A stretch of 64,000 nucleotides of DNA from assembly GCA_010645155.1 (NCBI GenBank), contig CM021322.1, positions 6,066,308 through 6,130,307 on the forward strand. Direction: 5' to 3'. The translations under genes were made by a program, and so were the position numbers. Origin of the DNA: Tigriopus japonicus (Eukaryota; Arthropoda; Copepoda; Harpacticoida; Harpacticidae). The notes under the pieces were generated by a model that saw only the letters and a list, made by a program, of their open reading frames with translations, did no database searches and was not told where the DNA came from. Shown one piece after another: positions 11,928 to 21,974 of the stretch. Position 1 is the stretch's first letter. Each line of letters starts with the position of its first letter.

Positions 11928-12558
11928 TTAACAATGGTGTCCCTTGTTAGTCTTCGCCAGTTTTCTAAGAAATACAACATCGTGGATTGTCACAATGCGT
12001 TTCAGAATGTCTAAGATGAGATTCAATTGGCTGACGTAGTTTGAAAGGGAGTCGTAATAACTCAAATGCCTTGGATCCGGCAAGTCTTGCTTCTTGAACC
12101 AAATATGTTCCTTCAACATTTCACAAAAGGCGGAATGGAGCACTTCAAACTCCGCATCAGCAACGAAGCTCATTAAAATTGAGAGCATTTCTTTGTCCAT
12201 GTCTTGTTTTGTAACGTTGGTTTCGTCCCAAGGATGTGAAGCTTGAACCAAGTTGAGGCATTGTTCCACGGAGCTGTGCGAAAATGGCAAACTTCTTGTA
12301 AAAGATCTCAATTCAATTTTGGTTTAAGGTAACGTTTCCAACTTACCTTTTGTATAAATTGGCTAAGGTTGAGGTAGGTCCGCAAAGAATGAAAGCACTC
12401 TGATTTGGAAGAGGAAACAAATGCAGCCATGTGCTTCCGAGAATTTTTGAAGTTATCGAATGCTTCAGGGAAACAACGTGAACAGGCGCTATTTCTTGGC
12501 AGAGAGTTCCTTCGCAAGGTCCTTTCAAAAGAGATAGGCGTGTTTCAAACATCTTATA
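11928..12558 (-). CDS. Unrecognised gene, last two candidate exons
   Basis: Candidate exon 12558 (start approximate) to 12347 ends at a good donor (AAAG/GTAAGT), and the next begins at 12273 after TTTTCGCACAG. The two join in phase 2 to read LANLYKSSVEQCLNL and continue to a stop at 11928. The peptide is helical and leucine-rich (MLSILMSFVADAEFEV, VSQLNLILDILKRI) without a motif I can name. It may be the C-terminus of the large minus-strand gene whose other exons lie up to 20 kb, but a separate gene is possible because of the transposon-bearing gap between 12.9 and 16.4 kb. Confidence 0.5.
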
Positions 12559-12805
12559 ATCATTTTGATCAATTCACCAAATACGCCCTTTCAAACAAAT
12601 TCAGAAAGACGAGTTAACTGACAAATATTCAACAACTGATCACAAGTTGTAGAGCTTGAAGCAATGCTGTCCAAGCTGTTAGCAAAAAAATTATTTGAGC
12701 CAAAATCAGAGTCAAAGCGTGAAAAATATGAATTTTAACTGCCTCAAATAATATTTTCTTGATTTTGAATGTTGACCGCTCGAAACATTACAACTCGGCA
12801 CTTAC

Positions 12806-12899
12806 TTGTTCTTTGCTAGCTGCAACAAGTTTATAGCCCTCTGAGCAACGACGACTTTTTCGAACCATTGAGGGTCGGTCGACTGGTTCATCACGAGGT
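12806..12899 (-). CDS. Unrecognised gene, candidate exon
   Basis: A 94-base minus-strand exon between an acceptor (TTGCAATGTGCAG) and a good donor (AACAA/GTAAGTG). It encodes DLVMNQSTDPQWFEKV followed by a helical stretch. It probably belongs to the same transcript as 11928-12558, but I could not prove the phase of the following acceptor. Confidence 0.45.
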
Positions 12900-13323
12900 C
12901 TGCACATTGCAAGAAAATATCTTTATTTAATTTTTTTCTGATTTTTTGGTTAATTTGCATTTTTTGCTTTTTTTCGAAATGTGGTGCAGTTTTTTTACTT
13001 ATTTTTTCTCGCCGGTTTGCATCTTTGACGAATATTGCAGAAAACTGCGTACTGTAAAGTTTTGAATTTCCTCGTTGACATTTGTACTTCAAATATTACC
13101 AATGGAGAGGGCAAATGTTTCTGCAAATGTATTGTTCGTAGTTTCTTTGAATTGTTGCAATCAAAGAGTATTTCACGTGTACACAAAAATGAAACAAATG
13201 CACACAATATACCAGAGTGCTCCAGCAAAACAATGAAATCAGTGAACAGCAATCAGTTCAAGGTACAGACAATTCTGAGTCAAAATGCACAATTATATTA
13301 TTATGACATTAGCCGTGATAATA

Positions 13324-13964
13324 ATGATCAGTAGAGCTGAATATTTTAGGCACTGATTTTTGGCAAAATAGACACATTTTAGGCAGGCAAAAATGGCATT
13401 ATAGGCATTTATAAGCACTACAAAAACTACAAATTGGGTATAATGTGATCGTTTTATTGACTATCAATTATTCAGCATTGCATGGTATGAAGTGACAATG
13501 AGAGTTTGTCGCAAATTTTCCTCAGTGAAATCCTGCGTTCGATCGTTGAATACGTGCTTGTTAAGTTTGTACATGGAAAAGGATCGCTCCTCTGGAGAGT
13601 ATCTGCACCAGCCAGTTTTTGTTTTTAATTTTAAACCTATTTATCACAGCTAGTACGAGTATCCAGTAACAGAAGCAGTGCCAAAAACGAGCAAAAATCC
13701 ATTTTAGGTACAATTTTGACAAAAAAAGGTAAAAATTATATACCACAATGTAAAAAATAAAAATGAAAACCGGGGATGGAACCGTTTCGGTTCTTTCGGT
13801 TCTGCAATCTTTTCCGAAAAAGGATCTAGTTTAACCAAAAATGCCATTTAAGGCACAATTATGACCAAAAGAGGCAAAATAGGCAAAATTTACCAAATAT
13901 TGGGGTTTTAAGCAAGAACCTAGATTTTAGGCAAATGCCTAAAATATTCAGCCCTCATGATAAG
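13324..13964. mobile_element. hAT-type MITE with near-perfect 8-bp target duplication
   Basis: The element spans 13332-13956. Its ends are inverted: the left begins TAGAGCTGAATATTTTAGG, and the right end read backwards begins GAGGGCTGAATATTTTAGG. Flanks are ATGATCAG (13324-13331) and ATGATAAG (13957-13964), an 8-bp duplication with one mismatch, as expected for hAT transposition. The interior is rich in TTTAGGCA/TGCCTAAA strings and has no long frame. It is about 625 bases and non-autonomous. Confidence 0.8.
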
Positions 13965-14069
13965 TTTTGATAAGTGTCTACCCTCAATAAGTCGCTTATC
14001 ATGCTTTCACTTTTTGACAAAAACACTTTGTTGTGTCTATTGTCTCTATGCCACATTCATAAGAGCAAG

Positions 14070-15480
14070 TATTGACCCGCCAAAACAGTACTGCAAACAG
14101 CTGAGCAGTAGTTGTATTTTTTGCACGTTTTGGCATTTTGTTGCATTTTTTGATGCACTGTTTGTATTATTATTTGCATTTTTAGTACGACCCGATTCAT
14201 CGAGGTCCATTGATTAAGAAACAGGCTGGGTCAGGGGCCCTGGGCTTAAATTTTGTCAAGCAGTAACAAAATTGCCGTCCCAACCCAAAGCGAAAAGGTC
14301 TTGCCACAATCAGAAGGATGAGTAAGGATCTTGTTGGTCCAAGGAACTTTCAAAAGTGATGCGTAACAAAATATCACGCAACCTACTATGCAATTGGCAC
14401 GATCACGAGTTAAACAAATCGAATACGAGTCCAAAATATTGCAAGTATAACCAATTAGCTAATGTTTACCTCGCCAAGGTAAGATTCCAAGGTTATCAGC
14501 CAATCTTTGGCACTCAATCTCCGGTATATGCTCTAAGGCAGTCATCTGCAACGTTGATAGCATTGACCTGAAACAATGATCATATTAAAAGAAAGTAAAT
14601 CACCTTCACGTGCCTACCAGTTAACTGCCTATTTGTATCTCTGATTGCCAAGTAATAAGACTGCCCTGCGTGATCAAGACTCACTTTTGGAAGGAAATTG
14701 GCTGAAAGGCTTTTAAAGGTTGAGGTGGGTGAGTTGTCTTTGCTTTTAGCTTGATTGCTTTCTTGCAGCTCTCTGAGCGTGTGCACTGTGCATATGGCTT
14801 ATAAATCTTGCAGTAGGGCTCTAGGAGTGAACTTGACATTAAAGAGAAAAGGGGTAATAATAACAATCAAGGGTCTGGACAACAAGACAAGTGAACCTCA
14901 ATCAAGAATGAATTTGAACAGACGTGAGTGTACAAAGGTCATGCCCGGGAATCTTACTTGGCAAAACTTGGGAGAGAAAAGGTACACAATACAAGTGTGA
15001 TCCCAAAGCGACGTTGAATATCTGTCAAGAACTGATCCATGAGCTTTCGCTTCCAATCGAGTTCATCTGAAATGAAGGTGACAAACGGCATCAATCAGAC
15101 AATCATTGTATCAGCAAAAGTTGAAACTCTTTGATACCGAGAACAACCAATTTTGTTTCACATGGATACTGAGCATGAATGGAGAATTATAAACGTTCGG
15201 CAATGCCTGATGATCTTTTTTTTTTCAAAATCATTATTCGATGTGAAATCTTGAAATTTGCATAATCATTGTAGCTGCACAAAAAATAGAACAAAATGCC
15301 AAAAAATGCACCAAAAATGTAACAAAATGGCAAAAAATGCACTAAAAGATGTGACAAAAGTGCACCAAGAATGTAGCAAAATGCCAAAAACTAACCAAAA
15401 AATGTAACAAAAATGCCAAAATGTAACAAAAATACCAAATATGCACCAAAAATGTAACAAAAATGCCAAATACGCAAACA
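14070..15480. repeat. Degenerate TGCATTTTTTG minisatellite with an inverted partner
   Basis: From about 15285 to 15475 a degenerate unit of roughly 20 bases built on AAAAATGCACCAAAAATG and AACAAAATGGC repeats many times. A shorter stretch with the reverse complement (TTTTGGCATTTTGTTGC, TGATGCAC) lies at about 14105-14190. The inverted relation suggests the two flank an old foldback-type insertion, although clean ends are not visible. The intervening DNA (14200-15280) has no supported gene. Confidence 0.45.
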
Positions 15481-16437
15481 GTTGAGGAACATTAAAGCTA
15501 AACTAAATTAAAACTTCAAAATCATTTTCTAAAAATGGTTTTGTTGTGGAGTGAAAGACTTGGCTAAAGCATTGCAATTGTTGTTGTTTTGGCTGTTTTC
15601 AGCACTGTTTTGGTGGGTCTCTTGCTCCTATGAATGTAGCATAGAGGCAAGAGGCCTTGAGAAAACTCAGAATGCTTTTGTAATAAAATGAAAGCATCAA
15701 AAGCGACAAATTAAGGGCACACACATATTAAAACCAAAAGGCTAATGCTTCACATCAATGACAATTTGTTGTCACTGTCGTAAAATTTTGCATTTTAAGT
15801 CAGAATTGCCTGTACCTTGAACTGACGTTTGGGGAGGTTTGTCTACTGGTACTTTTTGACAAAATTCGTGTTTAGTGTTGCGCGGGATAGTTAAAGCTTG
15901 AAATTGACCTTTAAACTAGTTTGAATCGTAAATTCCGCAGCACTACGTAGCGGTACCGCAAACAAACAGTTTACCTAAGCGTCTGAATAGTGTGTGCATT
16001 TCTTTCATGTTCGCGTACACAAGAAATGTAATAAACTAAAACAATGAAAAAATGCAGAAAAATCGGAAAAATGAAGAAAAAAAAACATGAAAAAAGTCGT
16101 TAAATGAAATAATATGCATTTTCCTGAAATGTGCAGCCCCCTTACTATCAGACAAAAACAGCTATAGATTCGTTAAATTGCACATCTCTGTTGATCAATA
16201 TTTGAGCTATAGCAAGAGATAGAGACGTAAGCCTGAAATAAATATACTATTCTGTTGTCTACAAGGCTATTTTAGTGAACTTGTGTGTTCGTGCTGCGAA
16301 AATAATGCAATGAGAATAAACGCGAATCGAATACGTTCGAACGGCGAATGAATGTGCGTGGGTGGCTACTCGATGTACTCCATGTATGCATGTTCCAACT
16401 TCAATTGAAGTAATATTCACTTTTATGATCGACTTAC

Positions 16438-17080
16438 GGTCGACAATGGAAGATGAAGATCCAGCCAGGTCAAATTTGACGCTTTCTAGTTCTGGGACAT
16501 CTTGTGGCATCCATATTAGGAGAGTGTGAAGTATCTTGTCTGGGATGGTCTGTTGCATTGCACGCATAAAATAGAATGTGGCCAAAATTCACAAGTTAGG
16601 AAAGTCTCACATTAAATAGCAGAAGAAGGAGTAGAATATAGGAATAATATATATGGCAGTAGAAGTGTTTCTTACCCGTTTTGGACCATTTGAAACAATA
16701 GGAAACCCTGGCACATAGATTGACTCATCCACAGAGGCATTACTTATTGCGAGACAAGTTGGCTTGCCTAAAAGTCAACCAATAATTCAGATACATTGGA
16801 ACAATTACTGCCCGATACAGTTTGAGCTAATGAAGAAAGAATTTGCCAAAACACCTTTTTCCATTGGAAGATGGCATGGATCTGAAAATATATCTCATCC
16901 TTTTCAAGGTAAAACTCACCCATTTGGCTTGCAGATGCCGAAGCTTTGATTTTCTCTTCAGCATTTGGAACTTCTCTGAAATAAGTCACCAGCAAAGGAA
17001 CCAAATTTCGAGCCACTGTAGGATTTAAGCGGGTGTTCAGAAATCCTTGGATCAAAAATTTGCGGAGGCTTTCAGGATCC
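16438..17080 (-). CDS. Unrecognised gene, three candidate exons
   Basis: Minus-strand exons 17080-16920, 16767-16676 and 16549-16438 each lie between a pyrimidine-rich acceptor and a GTAAG or GTGAG donor. Their peptides include DPESLRKFLIQGFL with ARNLVPLLVTYF, then GKPTCLAISNASVDES, then TIPDKILHTLLIWMPQD. The first looks like an alpha-helical (HEAT-like) repeat; the others look more mixed. No family was recognised. These probably continue the transcript whose earlier exons are at 18.0-20.0 kb. Confidence 0.5.
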
Positions 17081-17995
17081 CTAAAAGCCCCAGAAAACAC
17101 GATTAACTTTTTATGAATTTGAATTGATCGGATTTAAAATGGGAATTTAGACTTGCCACCAAATACCAAATTTATTGCAAAATTTCTCCGAAGCTTTTCA
17201 CGTGAGTTATATTTCTCTCTACTACCATGAAATTGAACCTTTGGAAAATAGAAGCCAAGTGTTGTAAATTGCTTCTTTCGTACCAAAATGCATTTTTAAT
17301 CGATCCATGCTTTGCAAATCTCTCTCAAGTTCCAGCGCATACGTTACCATCTCATATGATTAGTCATGAATTAGTCAAGTGAGTTTTGAAGAAAAACGAG
17401 GCTTTGGTAAGAAAGCTTGCCAGTTATGTTCTAAATGATCTCTGTTATATATTTTTTGCCTCTGTATTACTTAGGAATACCTCTATTTTTTAGTCATTGT
17501 GACTATATTGCACATATTGTGGAGAGCTCTAGAACGGAACAGGAAATCGATGAATCTCATTAAGTTTTCATGAACTCGTTACCGAATTCTGCCCCTTCAT
17601 TCCTTCTTAGGTGAGTTCTTTCCTCGTTCTTTCGTTCCTTTCGTCGTTCCAAGAGAGATCTAAAGGAGAACTCGTTTAGAGAATATGAAAAACTTTCTTG
17701 CCTATCGTCTCCGTCTATCGCGTGCTCAGAACTCATAATCATCTAGTTGTCCAAACATTTAACTCAACTCATTGAATTGTTTGGTCCTATTGGGTCTATT
17801 TGGTTTATGTTGTTACGTTATTACAATGAATTGGTTTTTCACGTCGGAAAAGTTCTTGTTCGGAAACAGTGGTTCTTAATCTTCAGAAAATTTCGACCTC
17901 TAATGGTAATTCTATGATCAATTGTCCCACAACAACGACGTACTATATTACATTATTTCTGAAGTAAAGTAGAAAGTTCTGGTTGAGTGACTTAC

Positions 17996-18267
17996 GCTGT
18001 TAAACTCAAACATGTTCAAAGGGGGAACGAAAAAGATATTTGACATAAGCGAGACTCTAAATGTTTCTCCAATGGCCGTTGTCACGTTCAAAAAAACGCA
18101 AAAAATGAACTTGCCCATTTTAAATCTAATTGGAAACGCATACATATTAGACCAGCTCAAGGCATTGAAACACCTATACGGAATAGCCCGGTTAATTACA
18201 GAATTGGACAAGATAAAAGGACCAATGATCTCCACCTCCCCTTGTGGAATGTCCTTGGCCCCGTTAA
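17996..18267 (-). CDS. Unrecognised gene, candidate exon with beta-rich peptide
   Basis: An open minus-strand exon from an acceptor (CTAACTACAAAG) at 18267 to a good donor (AACAGC/GTAAGTC) at 17996. The peptide (IPQGEVEIIGPFILSN, FCVFLNVTTAIGETF, FFVPPLNMFEF) alternates hydrophobic residues like a beta sandwich, unlike the helical neighbours. A plus-strand frame also spans this DNA, but it lacks convincing splice sites. Function unknown. Confidence 0.45.
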
Positions 18268-18418
18268 CTTTGTAGTTAGTGCTATAGGGGATTTTTTATG
18301 GATACAAAAGTTAGTTCTTTTCAAAGAACTGGGCTGAATTCTTTGAATAACCTTTGTTAGTGGACCAACATGGCTCTGACAATCTCTTTGTCCATGTCTC
18401 TCAAATGTTTCTCCTCAC

Positions 18419-18805
18419 CTTAACAAGGAAGTGTCAGCAGATTCGAAAATTGCAATCCGGAGGCTTTCAACGATTTTTGGCAAGGCGCGGGACCGAAATC
18501 GGTCCAATTCCCGACTCAACGATCCCAAAAATTGAATGCGGTCATTGGATGATGACGATATGTTGCCAAGGTTTTTGTCCAAGACACGAATTAATGATGC
18601 CACTTTTAGTACGATCGTTTTGGAACCGTCGCAGAATTGGAGAATGTGATGATGATTGCGGATGTGTTGGAGAATGTGGTTTAACAAGGGATGCACATGA
18701 CCCAAGAATGAATTACAAATGTCAAGCCCATCCTGAAAAGTCAGATAAGAAAGCAATTCGGCAATTGATCAAAAATAACCTACCTTGTGGTCTTTTAAGG
18801 CGAGC
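18419..18805 (-). CDS. Unrecognised gene, 22-base microexon and helical exon
   Basis: A tiny exon at 18805-18784 (acceptor CACATTTTAG, donor AAG/GTAGGT) is followed by exon 18732-18419 (acceptor CTGACTTTTCAG, donor AAG/GTGAGG). The larger exon encodes a helical peptide with HVHPLLNHILQHIRN and IVLKVASLIRVLDKNL, then a basic RELDRFRSRALPKIVESLR. This resembles an armadillo/HEAT-type repeat protein, but I cannot assign a family. The microexon is inferred from splice signals only. Confidence 0.45.
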
Positions 18806-19466
18806 CTAAAATGTGAAGTCTCAACTCTGACTCTTGGCGTGAACATGAATATCAAGCAATTCATGATGTTGCTTAATTGAAATCAAGATTAAATTTACAT
18901 AAAACCGAAATTTTATGTACCTTAACTACTTCTGCGATACTTTTCCAACCAAAACCTCTTTGGCAGAGACATCTAGTAAGAAATGCTTTCGCATTTCACA
19001 AAAACTTAACTACGATTCATGTGTTTTTTTCCTGAAGTCCTTAGTAGATCTACGGACACATTGGTCATGGTCCTCACGATTTTATCGCTATTGGTGTAAT
19101 TAGACACGAAACTCAAGAAAGGTTTATGCCCTTTCTCGCCTGACCATGGTTCATTAATGCTCTCTGTCTTAATGGTCCGACTTTGCAATGTTCATAAAAT
19201 GTGATGAGGGAGGGTTCGTTTTCTGTTTGTTTCTAGGTTCCAACTCAGTTCCAATGCAATAGCACACTGAATCAGCTGGTTCCGTAAATAAAGATGGAGA
19301 GAATGTGATCTTTTTTGGATCTAGTGGTCCTCAAGAGAATCGTACTTAAGCACGAATAAGGACTTCCCCACCAAAGTAACAACAAATTAGTAATTACCAG
19401 CCTTCATGCTTTGTACTAACTGATGTCCTCACGCACATTCGCATTCCTTTTACTTCTCTCGGTTAC

Positions 19467-20050
19467 CTTAGTCACTCGGATTTGCTTGGGAGAATTCTGA
19501 GTGATCATAATGGGACGTCCTTTGATTCCAAACGAGGATTTGATGGCGGGTTCCAATTTAGTTCCAAATTCTTCAGAAAGGGTCCGAAGCGTCGACATGA
19601 CTAAAAGTATGGATGCACTCGAATATGAATCCGCTAAATAAAAAACGAATGCTCTCCTTTAACTAAGAATCAGTGAACCAATACTGCAAAGTAGAGCAAA
19701 GAAGAGTTCTGAGGATAAAGTTGATATTAACAAAAGTTAGGTCATACCTTCGAGACCGAAGGGAGAAAGAAGGTTCCTGCAAACTTTCATCGATGAATCT
19801 TTCATAATTTGATCTAGAGGAAGAAAAAGTTTTCCGAATGGAACCTGCCCCCATAAATGGACCGCCAATCCGTGGTTCAAAAGTAACCAATCATCCTGAT
19901 TCATGCTCAACAATTTGATGGATTTGGTCACAATGTTTTGGAATGGGCCAGCACCACTACAATTTTCCAATAACGGAAAATTGTCGCTTGACACCAAAAC
20001 CCACAGGGAACGAACCCAATTCAGGACAATGCATACAAGTAGCGAATAAA
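19467..20050 (-). CDS. Unrecognised gene, upstream candidate exons
   Basis: Exon about 20050 (upstream limit uncertain) to 19748 encodes LLENCSGAGPFQN, KLLSMNQDDWLLLNHG and PFGKLFLPLDQIM and ends at a donor AAG/GTATGAC. Exon 19600-19467 encodes MSTLRTLSEEFGTKLEPAI and KSSFGIKGRPIMITQ and ends AAG/GTAACC. A further open piece at about 19006-19190 may hold another exon. The start codon of this gene was not located. The peptides look like a conserved intracellular protein; no family was recognised. Confidence 0.45.
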
Positions 20051-20304
20051 AATAGCATTAAAATATGAGTCTGTATTTGGAAACTAAATGTATGATAGCC
20101 ATGAGCAAAATATGTCATTTTCTCAAAGGCGTAGTGAAGATCGATGCCGACGATTCATCACGCAGAATGGTTAAACCCGGGAAAGTGCATCAAAGAAATT
20201 GAAAACGTCTGAGAAAGTTTTCTAATCGTCATGAATAAGGTGGCGGGCTTGCATTTGTATTTTTTGTTCAGTAAGAATTCAGCAAGGTTTCTCTTGGGCT
20301 CGGC

Positions 20305-21957
20305 TTAGGACTTCTTCTTTTTTGCACTCCCATGAAATCGCTCGTCAATACTCCAGAGACTTCCGGTGCCCGATGCAGGTCGACGACGATCAGTTGCCAA
20401 TCTTGCAATTGCTGTCTGTGGAGGAGAGGGCGACGTTCGATAAATGGGACCTTGGATGTCCCCGCCTCCCATTTTCATTCTCAAAAGTATTGCACTCGAG
20501 TCGCTGAGTTCGAACTCTTGCATATCTGAAAGCTCGTGCACGTCATCCGGAAGAGGATTATTAAGCGACGCAATGCTCTCATCCTCTGGTCTGATGTCAC
20601 TCGTACGGTGAGGTTGAACCGTGATAATGGACACGGCAGAGTAACTTCGACCCATACTAATGGACTTCAATTCAGGATCAATAGTCGAGTTTGCTCGATT
20701 GGAAGTGGTGTATGAAGTGTGTGATTTCAGGGATTGAGCACTACCATCCAGTTCTTCAGGAATCGATTCGTCATCGTCCTTGAGCTCGACATTTTCCGTC
20801 TCTTCCATACGGTATTTGTCTGCATTCCGAGAATCTTGTTCCAACTCGAGTTCCTCCTCTTCTCGTCTCTCCTGGATGGCACTTGGAATGGATAATCCCC
20901 CTGGAACGGTGGGAATGTCACCTTTGGTTTGGGCATGCAGCTTTTGAAAAGATGCCAGTGCTTGAGACTTCTTGGAAATCAGTTCTTTCTTATAGTCAAA
21001 GAGCTTCTCCGGGCTCAAATTGTTCATGGATACATTTCGCTCGTGAGCCTTTGGACACGCGCGCAATGGATTGCACAGAGTAAACACTCCTAATCGACAA
21101 AACGCATACAGGATGGACACAATAAAAAGGAACAATGGTATGAGGCTGTAAATGACTTCCTCTTTGGCTCTATCCAAGTCCAAATTCGTCATAGCAATTG
21201 AAGTGTCCAAGGTTGACACCCAACAATCAAATTCAATGTCCTTGGCACTGTACACTTTGTAAAACTTCTCACAGTCTAATTCGGGTGGATAACCACATCC
21301 TCTCACATTGGGATAAAGACGAGCCAATTGTTTGTCAAAACTCAACGCGGAGGGGGAGGAGGAGGAGGCACTCTCACTATCAAGTAAGCTTGTGGATTCC
21401 GACGAAGGTAGGGATTGATATTCGTTCTGATAGAGGGATCCCCGCTCAAACACCGAGAGTGAAGCCCACGGAGGACGGTAAGGTATGGATCCTGGAATGA
21501 ATTCAAACCGAACTTGCACCTGCCAGCATTTGAACACTTCTCGTGTGCATCCCAGGCGACATGAGGTCCAAGAGCAATTGGATATCCCAACTAGAATGGC
21601 ACTTTCTTGTGTGAGGCATTTCGCCTGGCGGAATTGAAGCACAAGAGTTAGAAGTGCCGGGTCAATGAACCAAATGGCAGCAAAGACAAACATGATGATA
21701 GACAAACCGGCAATACCCCACACCAAACCCATTTCCACCTCCAAAAACCATTCACGAAGACTCTGGCAACAATTTCTCCCCATTTTGGTGAGACAATTTG
21801 TGTTGCACTCCAGTCGAATCAAGTGAGAGCCATTCAATGATTCAGTGTTATCGATTAGTTCGTATTGGTAGTCTTCTTGAAGTTCTTGTGCCACTTGATT
21901 TGGGATGACCTGGACGCTCTTCTGAGATGACTCTCTAGGCACGTATTCAACCGACAT
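20305..21957 (-). CDS. tipE/TEH-family sodium channel auxiliary subunit
   Basis: A single open exon from the ATG at 21957 (MSVEYVPRES) encodes 550 residues. The frame continues upstream to an acceptor (GTGTCCCGCAG) near 22054, so the transcript probably has a 5' non-coding or short coding exon. Two membrane segments bracket an extracellular loop: the first is GLVWGIAGLSIIMFVFAAIW just before the conserved DPALLTL, the second is VIYSLIPLFLFIVSILYAF. The loop carries the family hallmarks SNCSWTSCRLGC and RLYPNVRGCGYPPELDC, closely matching Drosophila TipE (NCSWSSCREGC and RLFPNVKGCGYPP). TipE-type proteins associate with the voltage-gated sodium channel Para and modify its expression and gating in neurons and muscle. 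The cytoplasmic tail after the second membrane segment is long, acidic and serine-rich. Which of the tipE/TEH paralogues it is cannot be told by eye. Confidence 0.88.
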   Translation of the reverse strand: MSVEYVPRESSQKSVQVIPNQVAQELQEDYQYELIDNTESLNGSHLIRLECNTNCLTKMGRNCCQSLREWFLEVEMGLVWGIAGLSIIMFVFAAIWFIDPALLTLVLQFRQAKCLTQESAILVGISNCSWTSCRLGCTREVFKCWQVQVRFEFIPGSIPYRPPWASLSVFERGSLYQNEYQSLPSSESTSLLDSESASSSSPSALSFDKQLARLYPNVRGCGYPPELDCEKFYKVYSAKDIEFDCWVSTLDTSIAMTNLDLDRAKEEVIYSLIPLFLFIVSILYAFCRLGVFTLCNPLRACPKAHERNVSMNNLSPEKLFDYKKELISKKSQALASFQKLHAQTKGDIPTVPGGLSIPSAIQERREEEELELEQDSRNADKYRMEETENVELKDDDESIPEELDGSAQSLKSHTSYTTSNRANSTIDPELKSISMGRSYSAVSIITVQPHRTSDIRPEDESIASLNNPLPDDVHELSDMQEFELSDSSAILLRMKMGGGDIQGPIYRTSPSPPQTAIARLATDRRRPASGTGSLWSIDERFHGSAKKKKS

Positions 21958-21974
21958 GATGTCAAATTCTCTGA

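Noticed and set aside
15285..15475. CRISPR-like array
   Set aside because: Units are degenerate, AT-rich and without constant spacers; this is a minisatellite in a eukaryotic genome.
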